Shown here: piece by piece, positions 37,017 through 46,158 of the stretch
Numbering within the stretch: position 1 is the first letter of the stretch
Layout: each line of letters opens with the position of its first letter
Source of the DNA: Oxalobacter paraformigenes
GTDB lineage: Bacteria > Pseudomonadota > Gammaproteobacteria > Burkholderiales > Burkholderiaceae_D
Reading direction: 5' to 3'
Length of the DNA: 64,000 nt
Assembly (NCBI RefSeq): GCF_000158475.2
Contig: NZ_KI392031.1
Location: forward strand, 1,147,774-1,211,773
Position numbers and translations under genes: made by a program
Notes under the pieces: generated by a model
Database searches by the model: none
Seen by the model: only the letters and a program-made list of their open reading frames with translations
Told to the model about the DNA's origin: nothing

Positions 37017-39077
37017 ATGCTGAAGGCCTATCTGCAAAAACCGACCCCGGGCGAACTGCTGTTCGCTTTCAAATGCCTGCTGGCCGCGACGCTTGCCCTG
37101 TACATCGCGCTCCGGATCGGATTGCCCCGCCCGTTCTGGGCACCGATGGCGACATGTATCGTTTCCCAGTCCATGGCCGGGAGCGTCTATGTTCGCGCCA
37201 TGTCGCGTCTGATCGGAACGCTGGTGGGCGCGACCGTGTCCGTTTTCCTGCTGGCCATGTTCGTCAACTATACGGTTCTCTTATGCCTGCTTATCGCGCT
37301 GTGGGTCGGCGCATGCATGTATTTCTCGATGCTGAAACGGACAACGAACGCCTATGCCTACACGGTAGCGGGCTTTACCGTGCCGGTCATCATTTTCAGC
37401 ATTTTAGGCGATATCAATTTCATCAACATCCAGTTCATCACCGATACGGCCATTGCCCGTGCCGAGGAAACCGGCATCGGCTTTTTTTGCGCCATCATGG
37501 TGCACAGCCTCGTTTTTCCGCAAAACATCGGCCCGGTCGTCGTCAGGCGGATGGATCAGGTCTGGAAAGACATCCGCCAGTGGACCGGCTATGTGCTGAC
37601 GGCAACGGTTCCTGCCGGCGATGCGCCGAGACTGACCGCCGCCCAGATCATCACCGACTTGCGCCTGCTTTCGGCCAACCTTCCCCACGACGCTTCCAAC
37701 GAACGGTGGGCTGCCGCCAACATCAGGCTGCTTCAGGATCGTCTGACTATGATGATTCCCCTGATTTCCTCGATAGAAGACAGTGTGGCCGCGCTGAAAA
37801 AAGCGGACAAGCTTTCCGGGTACTGGGAGTACCTGCTCGACAACATCGCCGTCTGGATACAGCAGGACGACAATTCGCCGCAAAGCGCCCGGTGGCTGCG
37901 CGAACGCATCAAAAACGGGACGCCCAAAATCACGCCCGGATCGTCATGGGACGAAGCCCTGATCGTCCATCTGGCGACTGATCTGGAAAAACTGATTACC
38001 TTCTGCGAAAGCCGTGCCGACCAGCGGCGCGCGATCGACGACTGTATCCGCGCCGCCGCGGTGCCGCCGAAAAGCCGTCCGGTTCCGCTCGCCGTACTGC
38101 ACAAGGATCGCCGGCTCGCTTTCTTTGTATCGGCATCGGCGGTCTTCACCATTACGATAGTGTCCCTGATGTGGGTGGCCAGCGGCTGGAGCGCCGGTTT
38201 CTGCGCGCCGATGATGACCAGCATTTTCTACCTCTCGTTCATCCGGAACGACAACTCCGTTGCCGCCCTGAAAAAAGTGCTGCTTTTCACGATTTATTCG
38301 CTGCTGCCGGCCGGCATTTATCTTCTGGTCGTGATGTACAGCACCCATTCTTTCGAAACGCTCATGCTGCTTCTTGCGCCATGCATCGTGATTGTGGGCA
38401 TTTTCATGGCCCGGCCCGCAACCGGTTTCGGCGCGACCATTTTCATGATGGGCGTCTGGTCCACCACCACCATGTATGATCTGGATATGGCGAACGCCAC
38501 TTCGTTCATGAACGGGCAGGTCTTCGCCCAGTGTTTCGGCATTGTCATGGCGCTGCTTTCCGCCATGATCTTCCGGTCGTTCGACGCCGAATGGACGACC
38601 CGGCGTCTTCTGAACAGCATCGGCGACGAAATCGCGCAACTGGCCCGATCCGTCAAGTCGCCTCCGGTCATTCATACGACCGTCCGCATGATTGACCGCA
38701 TCAGCGTTATCGCTCCCCGCCTGTCCGGTCTGGGCAATGAAAAAGAAAACCTTGTTTCGCGTCTGTTCAGCGAATTGCGTACCGGCCTGAACATGGTTTA
38801 CCTGATGCATATGCGTTCCCGCCTCGAACGCAACGGCGTGGATATCCGTCCTCTGCTGGACGCCCTGTCCGCCTATTTCAGCCGGCGTTCCCATGAACCG
38901 GAAGAACGGGACGCCATGCTCGAACAGATCGACGCGACCCTGCAAAAAGTCTGCAACATGCCCTCGCCCATCCGGCAGAACGCGGCCGTTGCCGCCCTGA
39001 CCGGCATCCGGCGGGACCTGTTTCCGGACGCGAATCCCTATTCCCCCCACATTCTGGTACCCAAGGAGATGGTATGA
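37017..39077 (+). CDS. FUSC-family inner-membrane transporter (AaeB-like), second copy
   Basis: The protein has 686 residues and is paralogous to the 34345 product along its length. The first membrane block has LYIALRIGLPRPFWAPMATC and a shared IVSQSMAGSV; the second (about 360-490) has WVASGWSAGFCAPMMTSIFY. Both end with FTGIRRDLFPDA-type tails (GIRRDLFPDANPYSP against GIRRDLFPDALPYSP). It overlaps the DUF1656 gene by 4 bases (ATGA), so the module MarR-FUSC-DUF1656-HlyD-OMF is a single operon equivalent to aaeXAB plus an outer-membrane channel. Confidence 0.92.
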   Translation: MLKAYLQKPTPGELLFAFKCLLAATLALYIALRIGLPRPFWAPMATCIVSQSMAGSVYVRAMSRLIGTLVGATVSVFLLAMFVNYTVLLCLLIALWVGACMYFSMLKRTTNAYAYTVAGFTVPVIIFSILGDINFINIQFITDTAIARAEETGIGFFCAIMVHSLVFPQNIGPVVVRRMDQVWKDIRQWTGYVLTATVPAGDAPRLTAAQIITDLRLLSANLPHDASNERWAAANIRLLQDRLTMMIPLISSIEDSVAALKKADKLSGYWEYLLDNIAVWIQQDDNSPQSARWLRERIKNGTPKITPGSSWDEALIVHLATDLEKLITFCESRADQRRAIDDCIRAAAVPPKSRPVPLAVLHKDRRLAFFVSASAVFTITIVSLMWVASGWSAGFCAPMMTSIFYLSFIRNDNSVAALKKVLLFTIYSLLPAGIYLLVVMYSTHSFETLMLLLAPCIVIVGIFMARPATGFGATIFMMGVWSTTTMYDLDMANATSFMNGQVFAQCFGIVMALLSAMIFRSFDAEWTTRRLLNSIGDEIAQLARSVKSPPVIHTTVRMIDRISVIAPRLSGLGNEKENLVSRLFSELRTGLNMVYLMHMRSRLERNGVDIRPLLDALSAYFSRRSHEPEERDAMLEQIDATLQKVCNMPSPIRQNAAVAALTGIRRDLFPDANPYSPHILVPKEMV

Positions 39078-39283
39078 CTGGTGAGTTCAGTTTCTTCGGC
39101 ATGTATTTCCCCTGGCTGATGCTGACGTCGCTTCTGGCGCTTGTCGCCACCCGTCTGATCAGCATTTTTCTGGCACGCATGGGATTTTACCGGCACGTCT
39201 GGCATCCTCCGCTGTTCGATGTCGCCCTGTTCCTCGTGGTACTGGGAATTTTCGTCACTTTATTCAATCTTGGCAGGTCTTGA
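39074..39283 (+). CDS. DUF1656 (AaeX-like) small membrane protein
   Basis: The protein has 69 residues and two membrane helices (FFGMYFPWLMLTSLLALVAT and LFDVALFLVVLGIFVTLF) around a short RLISIFLARMGFYRHVWHPP loop, the family hallmark. DUF1656/AaeX always accompanies AaeA/AaeB-type pumps; its role is not known. It overlaps the FUSC gene by 4 bases and its stop is 2 bases before the HlyD start. Confidence 0.92.
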   Translation: MTGEFSFFGMYFPWLMLTSLLALVATRLISIFLARMGFYRHVWHPPLFDVALFLVVLGIFVTLFNLGRS

Positions 39284-39285
39284 TC

Positions 39286-40197
39286 ATGTTTTCCAAAATT
39301 TCCCTCTCCGTCATCAGGCGTTACCTCATCACCCTGTTGGTCGTTCTGGCCGCCCTGTTCATCGGCTGGCGTCTCTGGATACACTATGAAAACGACCCCT
39401 GGACCCGGGACGGCCGGATCAAGGCCGACGTCGTGCAGGTCGCGCCCGACGTGACCGGACAGGTGGTCAAAATCAACGTCATCGACAACCAGAAAGTCAA
39501 TGTCGGAGACGTTCTTTTCGAAATCGATCCGGCCCGCTTCGAACTGGCCCTGCGTCAGGCCAGGGCCGCCGAGGAAGCCGCCAAAGTGACGCTCGCGCAA
39601 GCCATTCGCGAAGCCAACCGCAATCGGGAACTGAAAGATCTGGTCGCCACCGAAGTGACCGAACAGGGGCAATCCCGCGTCGAGGAAGCGCGCGCCGCCC
39701 TTTTGCAGGCCATCGTCAACAGGGACAAGGCACAGCTCGATCTCGACCGCACCAAAGTCGTCGCTGCCGTTGATGGCATTGTCACCAATCTCGATCTGCG
39801 CACCGGTTCCTATGTGACGGCCAGCCATCCGGTCATGGCGCTGGTCGATCGCCATTCCTATTACGCCGAGGGCTATTTCGAGGAAACCAAGTTGCCGAAT
39901 ATCCTGGAAGGAAACCGCGCCACCATCAAGCTGATGAGTAATGACGACGTTCTGGAAGGGCATGTTCACAGCATCTCGCGGGGTATCGAAGACCGTGAAC
40001 GGACAAAAGGCGGCAGATTGCTGCAAAACATCAATCCGGCCTTCAACTGGGTCCGTCTCGTCCAGCGTATTCCGGTTCGCATCGAATTCGACAATCTGCC
40101 GGAAAACGTGCGTCTGGTGGCAGGGCAAACCGTGACCGTCGAGGTTTTTCCCGGAGAAAAAGTCACTGTCGCCAAAAACGACCAACCGGCGAAGTAA
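39286..40197 (+). CDS. HlyD-family periplasmic adaptor (AaeA-like)
   Basis: The protein has 303 residues from ATG 39286. One N-terminal membrane anchor (about 12-29) is followed by the biotinyl-lipoyl half-motifs: TRDGRIKADVVQVAPDVTGQ before the hairpin and RTKVVAAVDGIVTNLDLRTG after it. A short coiled-coil hairpin (about 90-150) lies between, and the beta-barrel has YYAEGYFEETKL. It links the FUSC transporter to the outer-membrane channel at 40207. TGATC-ATG coupling with DUF1656 indicates one transcript. Confidence 0.92.
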   Translation: MFSKISLSVIRRYLITLLVVLAALFIGWRLWIHYENDPWTRDGRIKADVVQVAPDVTGQVVKINVIDNQKVNVGDVLFEIDPARFELALRQARAAEEAAKVTLAQAIREANRNRELKDLVATEVTEQGQSRVEEARAALLQAIVNRDKAQLDLDRTKVVAAVDGIVTNLDLRTGSYVTASHPVMALVDRHSYYAEGYFEETKLPNILEGNRATIKLMSNDDVLEGHVHSISRGIEDRERTKGGRLLQNINPAFNWVRLVQRIPVRIEFDNLPENVRLVAGQTVTVEVFPGEKVTVAKNDQPAK

Positions 40198-40206
40198 GGA
40201 TCGGCC

Positions 40207-41676
40207 ATGCATAACCGAAAACTGATTTCATATCTCCTTCCGCTTTTCGTCTGCACGGGTCTCGTCGGCTGCACGACAGTCGGGCCCGACTATACCATTC
40301 CGGAAAACGCCACCATCAACAAGCCGGAAGCGGCAGAACCGTTTTCAGCGGCCGAGAAAAACGTGTATCGTCAGGAACCGCTTCCCGATCGCTGGTGGAA
40401 ACTGTACGACGATCCCGTCCTCACTTCGCTGATTGAAAAGGCACTGCTTGCCAATACCGATCTTCGCGTTGCCGCCGCCAATCTGGCGCGTGCCCGTGCT
40501 GTACTGGAAGAAGTCGAGATGGGCACCGTTCCGACTGTCGATCTCAACGCCCAACCGGCATTCGGCCGAAAATCGGCCGCAGCCGACGGCTTGCCTGACC
40601 GGTATCCCGACCGCTGGTCGCATGACAGCGGCATCAACATTTCCTACCAGATCGACCTTTTCGGCAAAATCGCCCGCGGGATCGAAGCCGCGACAGCCGA
40701 TACCGAAGCGGCTCAGGCCGCTTACGATCTGGCCCGCGTCACCATTGCCGCAGACACGGCAAAAGCCTATGCCGATGCCTGTTCTTCCGCCTACCGTGTC
40801 GGCATTGCCGAACATTCGGCCGATCTTCAGGCGAAGTTTCTCGATACGACGCGCCAGTTGACCCGTGCCGGGCGTGGAACGGCAATGGATGTGGCCAGAG
40901 CCAGCGCGCAGCATGAAGCCCTGCGCGCCGCCATTCCGCCCTTACAGGCCCAGCAAAAACTCGCGCTTTACCGGCTGGCTGTCCTGACGGGAGAATTACC
41001 CAATACGCTGGTCGGTACAGTCGGACAATGCCGGCAACCGCCCCGGCTGTCGCAACCGATTCCGGTAGGGGACGGCGCCGCCCTGCTCCGCCGCCGCCCC
41101 GATATCCGCGAAGCGGAACGCAGACTGGCCGCATCCAGCGCGCAAATCGGTGTCGCCACGGCCGATCTCTATCCGAGCATCAGCCTCGGGCTATCCGGCG
41201 GCATGACCAGCCGGTTCTCGTCATTCGGGGACACCAACACCTTCCGCTGGGGCATCGGCCCGCTGATCTCATGGACGCTTCCCAATACCGGCACGGCGCG
41301 CAGCCGGATCAAACAGGCCAAAGCCGAAAATCAGGCCGCGTTTGCCCGCTTCGACGCCACTGTTCTGAACGCCTTGCGGGAAACGGAAAGCGCCCTGACT
41401 TCCTACGCCCGCGAACTGGACAGAAATGCCGCCCTGAAAGCCGCACGCGACCAGAGCGCGCTCGCCAACGATCAGGCGCACCGGCTCTACCGTCACGGCC
41501 GTATCGATTTTCTGGCGACGCTTGACGCCGAACGGACGCTGGCCGTTGACGAAAGCGCCTATGCCGCCTCGACCGCCAAACTCGTCGATGACCAGATCTC
41601 CGTTTTCCTGGCATTGGGAGGCGGCTGGGAGCAGAACGGGAACCCCGCGGAAACGGAAAAAAGCCCTCACGACTGA
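40207..41676 (+). CDS. Outer-membrane efflux lipoprotein (NodT/OprM-like TolC family)
   Basis: The protein has 489 residues. The lipobox is CTGLVGC with Cys22 as the lipidated residue, followed by TTVGPDYTIP, the usual start of NodT-type lipoproteins. Two OEP repeats follow: WWKLYDDPVLTSLIEKALLA … in the first, and LLRRRPDIREAERRLAASSA … LYPSISLGLSGG in the second. It forms the outer-membrane channel of the pump. Spacing to the HlyD gene is 9 bases. It closes the operon that begins at 36571, and a hairpin follows. Confidence 0.93.
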   Translation: MHNRKLISYLLPLFVCTGLVGCTTVGPDYTIPENATINKPEAAEPFSAAEKNVYRQEPLPDRWWKLYDDPVLTSLIEKALLANTDLRVAAANLARARAVLEEVEMGTVPTVDLNAQPAFGRKSAAADGLPDRYPDRWSHDSGINISYQIDLFGKIARGIEAATADTEAAQAAYDLARVTIAADTAKAYADACSSAYRVGIAEHSADLQAKFLDTTRQLTRAGRGTAMDVARASAQHEALRAAIPPLQAQQKLALYRLAVLTGELPNTLVGTVGQCRQPPRLSQPIPVGDGAALLRRRPDIREAERRLAASSAQIGVATADLYPSISLGLSGGMTSRFSSFGDTNTFRWGIGPLISWTLPNTGTARSRIKQAKAENQAAFARFDATVLNALRETESALTSYARELDRNAALKAARDQSALANDQAHRLYRHGRIDFLATLDAERTLAVDESAYAASTAKLVDDQISVFLALGGGWEQNGNPAETEKSPHD

Positions 41677-41708
41677 CCCTTTTCGCGCACCGGAACAGGC
41701 CGTTTAAA

Positions 41709-41742
41709 AGGACAGGTCCTCTTTCCTTCCAGAACCTGTCCT
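41709..41742 (+). terminator. Hairpin after the efflux operon
   Basis: AGGACAGGT (41709-41717) pairs with ACCTGTCCT (41734-41742) over a 16-base loop, 33 bases after the outer-membrane factor stop. No T tract follows, so a Rho-independent role is likely but weak. Confidence 0.5.
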
Positions 41743-42960
41743 GCCGTTGGAACCGTTACAGCGGTTTCAACGGTTTCCGGTTTTCCGGCTGTAGACAGCG
41801 CCCCGGCAAAAATACCGGAATACCGGCACGGCTTGTCGCCAGCACCTGTCTTCATCGCGTTTCCGGATACCGCGCTGAGAACCACCGTTTCCCTTCCATG
41901 CGGGGAAACTTTATCAAGTTCTCTCTATCTGATTTTGTAAATAACCTCTTAAATGATGAGGTTACAGGGAATGACGCGATTGAAGCCATTACAAACAGGT
42001 TTATGGAAACGAACCATCGTTCAACATTTGCCGTTACCCGCTACCTGAAAGCGGGATAATCGCAAAAAGAGATGAAGTCCTTTTTTATCGGCTGTAAAAG
42101 AGGCTTTACATCATTTACCCTAAACCTCATCTTTATCCGGAGAATCACTCACGAACCTGTGTCTTCCTAAAAGAAATCGAGCGAAAGTAAAGTCTGTCAT
42201 TCCCTCTATTTTGACGATTTAATCGAGGAGTCTTCAGACAGAATAAAACCTGAACACAAAACAAGGCATAAAGATGAGGAACAGCATGATTCTGAGGAAT
42301 GACCCATTTGTCATGTATAGGGTTTTATTCCCGGCAGAGGTGACATTGATAAAGAAGGCCTCTGTTTTTTCAGAAAAAACATGGCATAACGTTTGTTCCG
42401 AGCCACATCCTTGGTCCAATCCTGTTCAATTAGCAACACTTTGAGAGAATCATGGCCTGATGATGGGATGGCCATTGAATGACCGGAACTTGCGGCGCTT
42501 GTTGGAAATTGCTGCCTGAAAGCAAGCAAAAAATAGCAGGCATGACGCTTTTATCCAGGAATCAAATAGTAACCATCCTGTTGACAATGCCAGTAACGGA
42601 AAGATTGATGAGGTATCGGCAAGCAAGATATTACGAACACATCATGTTATTCAAGAGAAGAGGTTGGAAAGTTCAGGAACACAAGTAATCCGGTCTGAAG
42701 ATTACGATAAAATTCCTGTCTTGCCGGAGATGACAGAAAAGTAACGGTTTAGACTTCTTACACAAAATCATCCCGTGTAATCGAACAAACCGTGTTTTTC
42801 CCCTGCCCCTCCAGTTTTGGAAGGTACGGGATACGCAAGAGCTGGCAGACCGGTGCCGGTACAGAGAATGAGTCCGATATGTTTTCTTGTGTATCCCGAT
42901 CATGAGGACGGCAATCATCCGGCCTGCCTGAATTCAGACAGGTTTGGAAAAAAAGCATAA
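41743..42960. other. AT-richer spacer, left flank of the Bacteroidetes-like block
   Basis: Composition shifts near 41900: the DNA becomes visibly AT-richer and the CCGG-rich words of other spacers become scarce. Short frames on both strands (for example 42479-42688 plus and 42673-42918 minus) show no family. The stretch may hold debris of the insertion that brought the rsgA-like gene. No transposase or tRNA is recognised. Confidence 0.4.
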
Positions 42961-42994
42961 AGTGCAGGCACTCTTTAAACAGAACACCTGCACT
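42961..42994 (-). terminator. Terminator-like hairpin after the rsgA-like gene
   Basis: AGTGCAGG (42961-42968) pairs with CCTGCACT (42987-42994). On the minus strand the stem follows the rsgA stop (42997) directly and is followed by a T-rich tail with seven T in a row. Confidence 0.65.
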
Positions 42995-42996
42995 GT

Positions 42997-44064
42997 TTAA
43001 GACAGAACCTGACGATTCAGTTTACGGCCCTTCACTTCTTCAACCAGTTTGGACAGGGATTTCTCCTTTTTCCGTTTCTCTTGTACAGAAGCAGCATAGT
43101 GCCATGCTTCCCGACGAAGTTTAAGATAGCTTTCATATACTCCACTGTCTATCTCTCCATTCTCGACGGCTTCGATTACGGCACATCCCTTTTCATTGAC
43201 ATGTCGGCAATCTTTAAACCGGCATTTTCCCTCATAGTCTGAGATATCCAGAATGTCGGACAGCGTATCAGTATCGTTATTGGTAACACCAAACAGTTTT
43301 ACACCCGGCGTGTCGATGACCACCCCTGATTCCGGCAACAATACCATTTCCCGGCGGGTTGAAGTATGTTTGCCTTTCCCCGTTGAGTCACTGATGCTAC
43401 CTGTTCGCAACACCTCTTGCCCGCAAAGAGCATTAATCAGGGTGCTCTTGCCTGCACCTGACATACCTGTAAAGACAACCGTTTCACCAACACGAATAAA
43501 CTCCCGTAGCTTGTCAATGCTTTCAGGAGATTCGATACTGGTATAGCACACGGGGATCTTATGAGACAGATGGATGATGGCCTTTTCGATTTCGCCTGTA
43601 TTAAATCCCAGATCTGTCTTCGTCAATACCAAGAGCGGTTGAATATCCTCTCCGGAGAGTTGCAGCATAAAGCGTTCAATCCGGCGTACATTGAAGCGAC
43701 TATCCAGACTTTGGACAATAAATGCCTTGTCGATATAAGAAGCAATGGCTTGCTGCTGTGAAACAGCACCATTCTTCAGTCGATAAAGTGTTTTGACACG
43801 TGGCAACACATCAAGGATGATTCCCTTGTCCCTGTCTATGGATTGGAAAATAACCCAATCTCCGGTACAGGGATATTCCGAAGCGTCTCTTCCATACATC
43901 ATGTTACCTGTCAGTTCGCACGTGTAATATCCCGTTTCGGAGATGACTTCGTAGCAGGTCTTATGGGTAAGCATCACCCGTCCGTGCGTGAAGTCCTTGT
44001 AAGCAGATTCTTGTTTTCGGCGGAACAGTTCCTCGTTCCAACCATACAATTGCAAATCATTCAT
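42997..44064 (-). CDS. rsgA: RsgA-type ribosome-associated GTPase, accessory copy of Bacteroidetes character
   Basis: The protein has 355 residues. It has an N-terminal OB fold (about 25-95), then the circularly permuted GTPase: G4 TKTD (148-151), G1 TGMSGAGKST (199-208), and G3 DTPG (251-254). A C-terminal zinc site has Cys281, Cys286, His288 and Cys294 in CRFKDCRHVNEKGC. RsgA checks the 30S decoding centre late in small-subunit assembly. The gene is AT-richer than its neighbours, starts at ATG 44064 without a Shine-Dalgarno site, and its style (MNDLQLYGWNEELFRRKQES) matches Bacteroidetes-type versions more than betaproteobacterial ones. A native rsgA presumably lies elsewhere. The source is inferred from style, not from a search. 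Confidence 0.85.
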   Translation of the reverse strand: MNDLQLYGWNEELFRRKQESAYKDFTHGRVMLTHKTCYEVISETGYYTCELTGNMMYGRDASEYPCTGDWVIFQSIDRDKGIILDVLPRVKTLYRLKNGAVSQQQAIASYIDKAFIVQSLDSRFNVRRIERFMLQLSGEDIQPLLVLTKTDLGFNTGEIEKAIIHLSHKIPVCYTSIESPESIDKLREFIRVGETVVFTGMSGAGKSTLINALCGQEVLRTGSISDSTGKGKHTSTRREMVLLPESGVVIDTPGVKLFGVTNNDTDTLSDILDISDYEGKCRFKDCRHVNEKGCAVIEAVENGEIDSGVYESYLKLRREAWHYAASVQEKRKKEKSLSKLVEEVKGRKLNRQVLS

Positions 44065-44082
44065 GGCATTTGAGATTTAAAT

Positions 44083-44114
44083 CCGGAGGAGTGTCTTGGA
44101 AGGCAATCCTCCGG
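44083..44114 (-). terminator. Perfect 8-base hairpin between methyltransferase and rsgA-like genes
   Basis: CCGGAGGA (44083-44090) pairs with TCCTCCGG (44107-44114) over a 16-base loop, followed on the minus strand by ATTTAAAT. It begins 9 bases after the methyltransferase stop and could attenuate read-through into the rsgA-like gene. Confidence 0.45.
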
Positions 44115-44123
44115 ACAGCTTAC

Positions 44124-44900
44124 CTAGATTTTCTTTCCGATATAGAAAACATAACCGTAGAAGGCTTTGTACTGGTGGTATAGCGCCATTTCATGACGCT
44201 GACCGGCAATAAGCTCTTTGACAGTCTGGTTACCCTCATGTCTTTTTAAAAACGCTTCCTGTATCTGGCAACAGGGTGCGAAATAATGTTCCGTCCAGCA
44301 ATTTTCGGGCAGGACAAAGGTGGCAACCGGCACATAACCCGCCTTTTGCATCTGGGCTACTTTGTTCGGAATGGTATCTATTTCAGGATAATGCCGCATC
44401 CAGAAGTCGTATATCTCTGCCGGGCGCTCGGCGGTGAACCACGATGCCTCCGATACGGCGATATATCCATTTTTCTTCAGATACCGCTTCCATTCATTCA
44501 ACCCCCGTTCAAAGCCGATGTTATATATCGCGCCTTCCGACCAGATCAGGTCCAAGGATTCCTTTTCAAACGGAAGTGTCTCCACCATCGAGCCCACCAT
44601 GCCTTTTACCCGCCTTTCCAGACCAAGCCTCTCGGCATGACGGTTAAAGATAGTAATAAAATCGGGGAAGAGGTCGAGACCCGTTACCTGACCCGGCACA
44701 TTTTGCGCCAGCGTCATGGTTTGTCCACCCGTTCCACAACCAAGGTCGGCGATGCGGGATTGTGAAGTCAGATTGTCGATGAAGCCTAATGCCTTGAGCG
44801 TTGCTTCGGGGCTTCCGGGCCCCTGGCGTTCTACATTTGAAAAATATTCGCAGATTAAACTGAAATCGAATTCGTGAATTGTTTTATTTTCGTTACTCAT
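44124..44900 (-). CDS. Class I SAM-dependent methyltransferase, Bacteroidetes-like
   Basis: The protein has 258 residues. It begins [20 protein letters not shown], has the SAM loop [16 protein letters not shown] (50-65), [18 protein letters not shown] and the motif [16 protein letters not shown], all typical of a Methyltransf_11-type family common in gut Bacteroidetes. A later segment has [20 protein letters not shown] 44900 follows an AT-rich leader (TTAAATTAAAATAAT) with no Shine-Dalgarno site, which fits Bacteroidetes start regions rather than this host. It is read in tandem with the rsgA-like gene, 59 bases apart. The substrate is unknown. Confidence 0.85.
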   Translation of the reverse strand: MSNENKTIHEFDFSLICEYFSNVERQGPGSPEATLKALGFIDNLTSQSRIADLGCGTGGQTMTLAQNVPGQVTGLDLFPDFITIFNRHAERLGLERRVKGMVGSMVETLPFEKESLDLIWSEGAIYNIGFERGLNEWKRYLKKNGYIAVSEASWFTAERPAEIYDFWMRHYPEIDTIPNKVAQMQKAGYVPVATFVLPENCWTEHYFAPCCQIQEAFLKRHEGNQTVKELIAGQRHEMALYHQYKAFYGYVFYIGKKI

Positions 44901-45387
44901 TATTTTAATTTAATACTATGACCCTACGGGCATGACAATGCCTGTCGCCATGACGCGCAGATCAAACTTGAATTAGAGAAATAGAAAGACACTCTCGAAA
45001 GAATTTTCGAAAGCAAACGAATGCACAATCTGTACAAGAATGCCAGATTGTTTACTTAACAAGATCCGATTTGAATGTTTTTGTCATCGCCAGAAGGATA
45101 CTCAATAATTTGTTTCAAAGCAAATGCGCTGCTGTAAAAACGTATTACCTTTGCACAAGCCTTAGGTAAAGCAATGGAAAAACCTGGCAAATTAAAGCAG
45201 CTCGCTCGTTTTCTGTCCGTTCCCTGTTCCGGTTTTTCGTCTTTCAATCTGCGGCTATTTGGAATTAGGGTTCAGGGTAGCCCGGTAGTGGACAAAGAGG
45301 ACGCGCCCTTCAGATAAGTCAAACCGCTGTCACGCCAAACCGGTATATTCATCAGGAATAACCGGATACGACTACCCCGCAAAAAAC
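44901..45387. other. Right flank of the Bacteroidetes-like block with a possible truncated gene
   Basis: The AT-rich composition ends near 45200. TACCTTTG at 45146-45153 matches the Bacteroidetes -7 consensus TAnnTTTG on the plus strand. It is followed 20 bases later by a 47-codon frame (45174-45317, MEKPGKLKQLARFLSVPC…) that looks cut short. No -33 TTTG at the right spacing was found, so the promoter is only suggestive. The right end of the imported DNA probably lies between 45180 and 45380. Confidence 0.4.
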
Positions 45388-46158
45388 ATGAAACGAGCGA
45401 TCTGCCTGTTCCTTGCCTTCTTATCCCTGTCCCTTCTTGCTGGCTGCCATGAAAAACCGTCCGCAGACATTCGGACACCCAACGGAATCTATACCGGTAC
45501 GCTTCCCTGCCAGAACTGTACAGGCCTCGAAACCGCCGCCACATTCAATTCTGATGGGAGAGTCGTCAAATCCATGCTGTATGAAGGCACTGACAAGCCT
45601 TTTTCTACCGAAACCGGCCAGTGGAAAATGGACGACCAAGGCAAGGTGACCGCTGTTTTTCCTTCCGGCACACACTATTTCCGGGCCGGACCCGAAACGG
45701 TGGAAATCCTTGACGGAAACGGCAAGCCCTATCCTGCCGGCAGCGGTCAATATACGCTTCAAAAACTGCGCCCCCGGGATTCTGTCTTCTTTGCCGGGAA
45801 CTGGTTTCTGGACGGCTATAACGGAGAAGGATACCGCCAGATTATGAAAATCCGTGGCGAAACGGTAAACGACGTTATTGTCGATATCGACTTTTCAGGC
45901 GCAAGAAAAGGATGCCGTTTCCGCAGCAAGGGACACATTTCAAACGGGCAAATCGAAATCCCGCTGAATAATGCCGAAGCCGGTATGGGTGGCACCCTGA
46001 TCATCCGGCCTTCCCGCGAAAACGATACGTTGTCCCTTTTCACGCTGAACCCGGACGACCGCAACGAACTGATGTATTTTTGCGGAGGCGGCGGCTCGCT
46101 GGCCGGAGACTACAAAAAAGCGCACAGAAACGTGAAAGACAAAGGCTCATCCCGGTGA
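45388..46158 (+). CDS. NlpE-like outer-membrane lipoprotein
   Basis: The protein has 256 residues. The lipobox is LLAGC with Cys20 as the first mature residue. The N-terminal NlpE domain (about 30-125) contains the hallmark GIYTGTLPCQNCTGLETA, with Cys41 and Cys44 as the CxxC pair. In E. coli NlpE this motif binds copper and senses redox or lipoprotein faults for the Cpx response. The second half is a beta-rich domain with Cys residues. No copper gene is nearby. Its last 12 bases overlap the convergent GNAT gene. Confidence 0.85.
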   Translation: MKRAICLFLAFLSLSLLAGCHEKPSADIRTPNGIYTGTLPCQNCTGLETAATFNSDGRVVKSMLYEGTDKPFSTETGQWKMDDQGKVTAVFPSGTHYFRAGPETVEILDGNGKPYPAGSGQYTLQKLRPRDSVFFAGNWFLDGYNGEGYRQIMKIRGETVNDVIVDIDFSGARKGCRFRSKGHISNGQIEIPLNNAEAGMGGTLIIRPSRENDTLSLFTLNPDDRNELMYFCGGGGSLAGDYKKAHRNVKDKGSSR

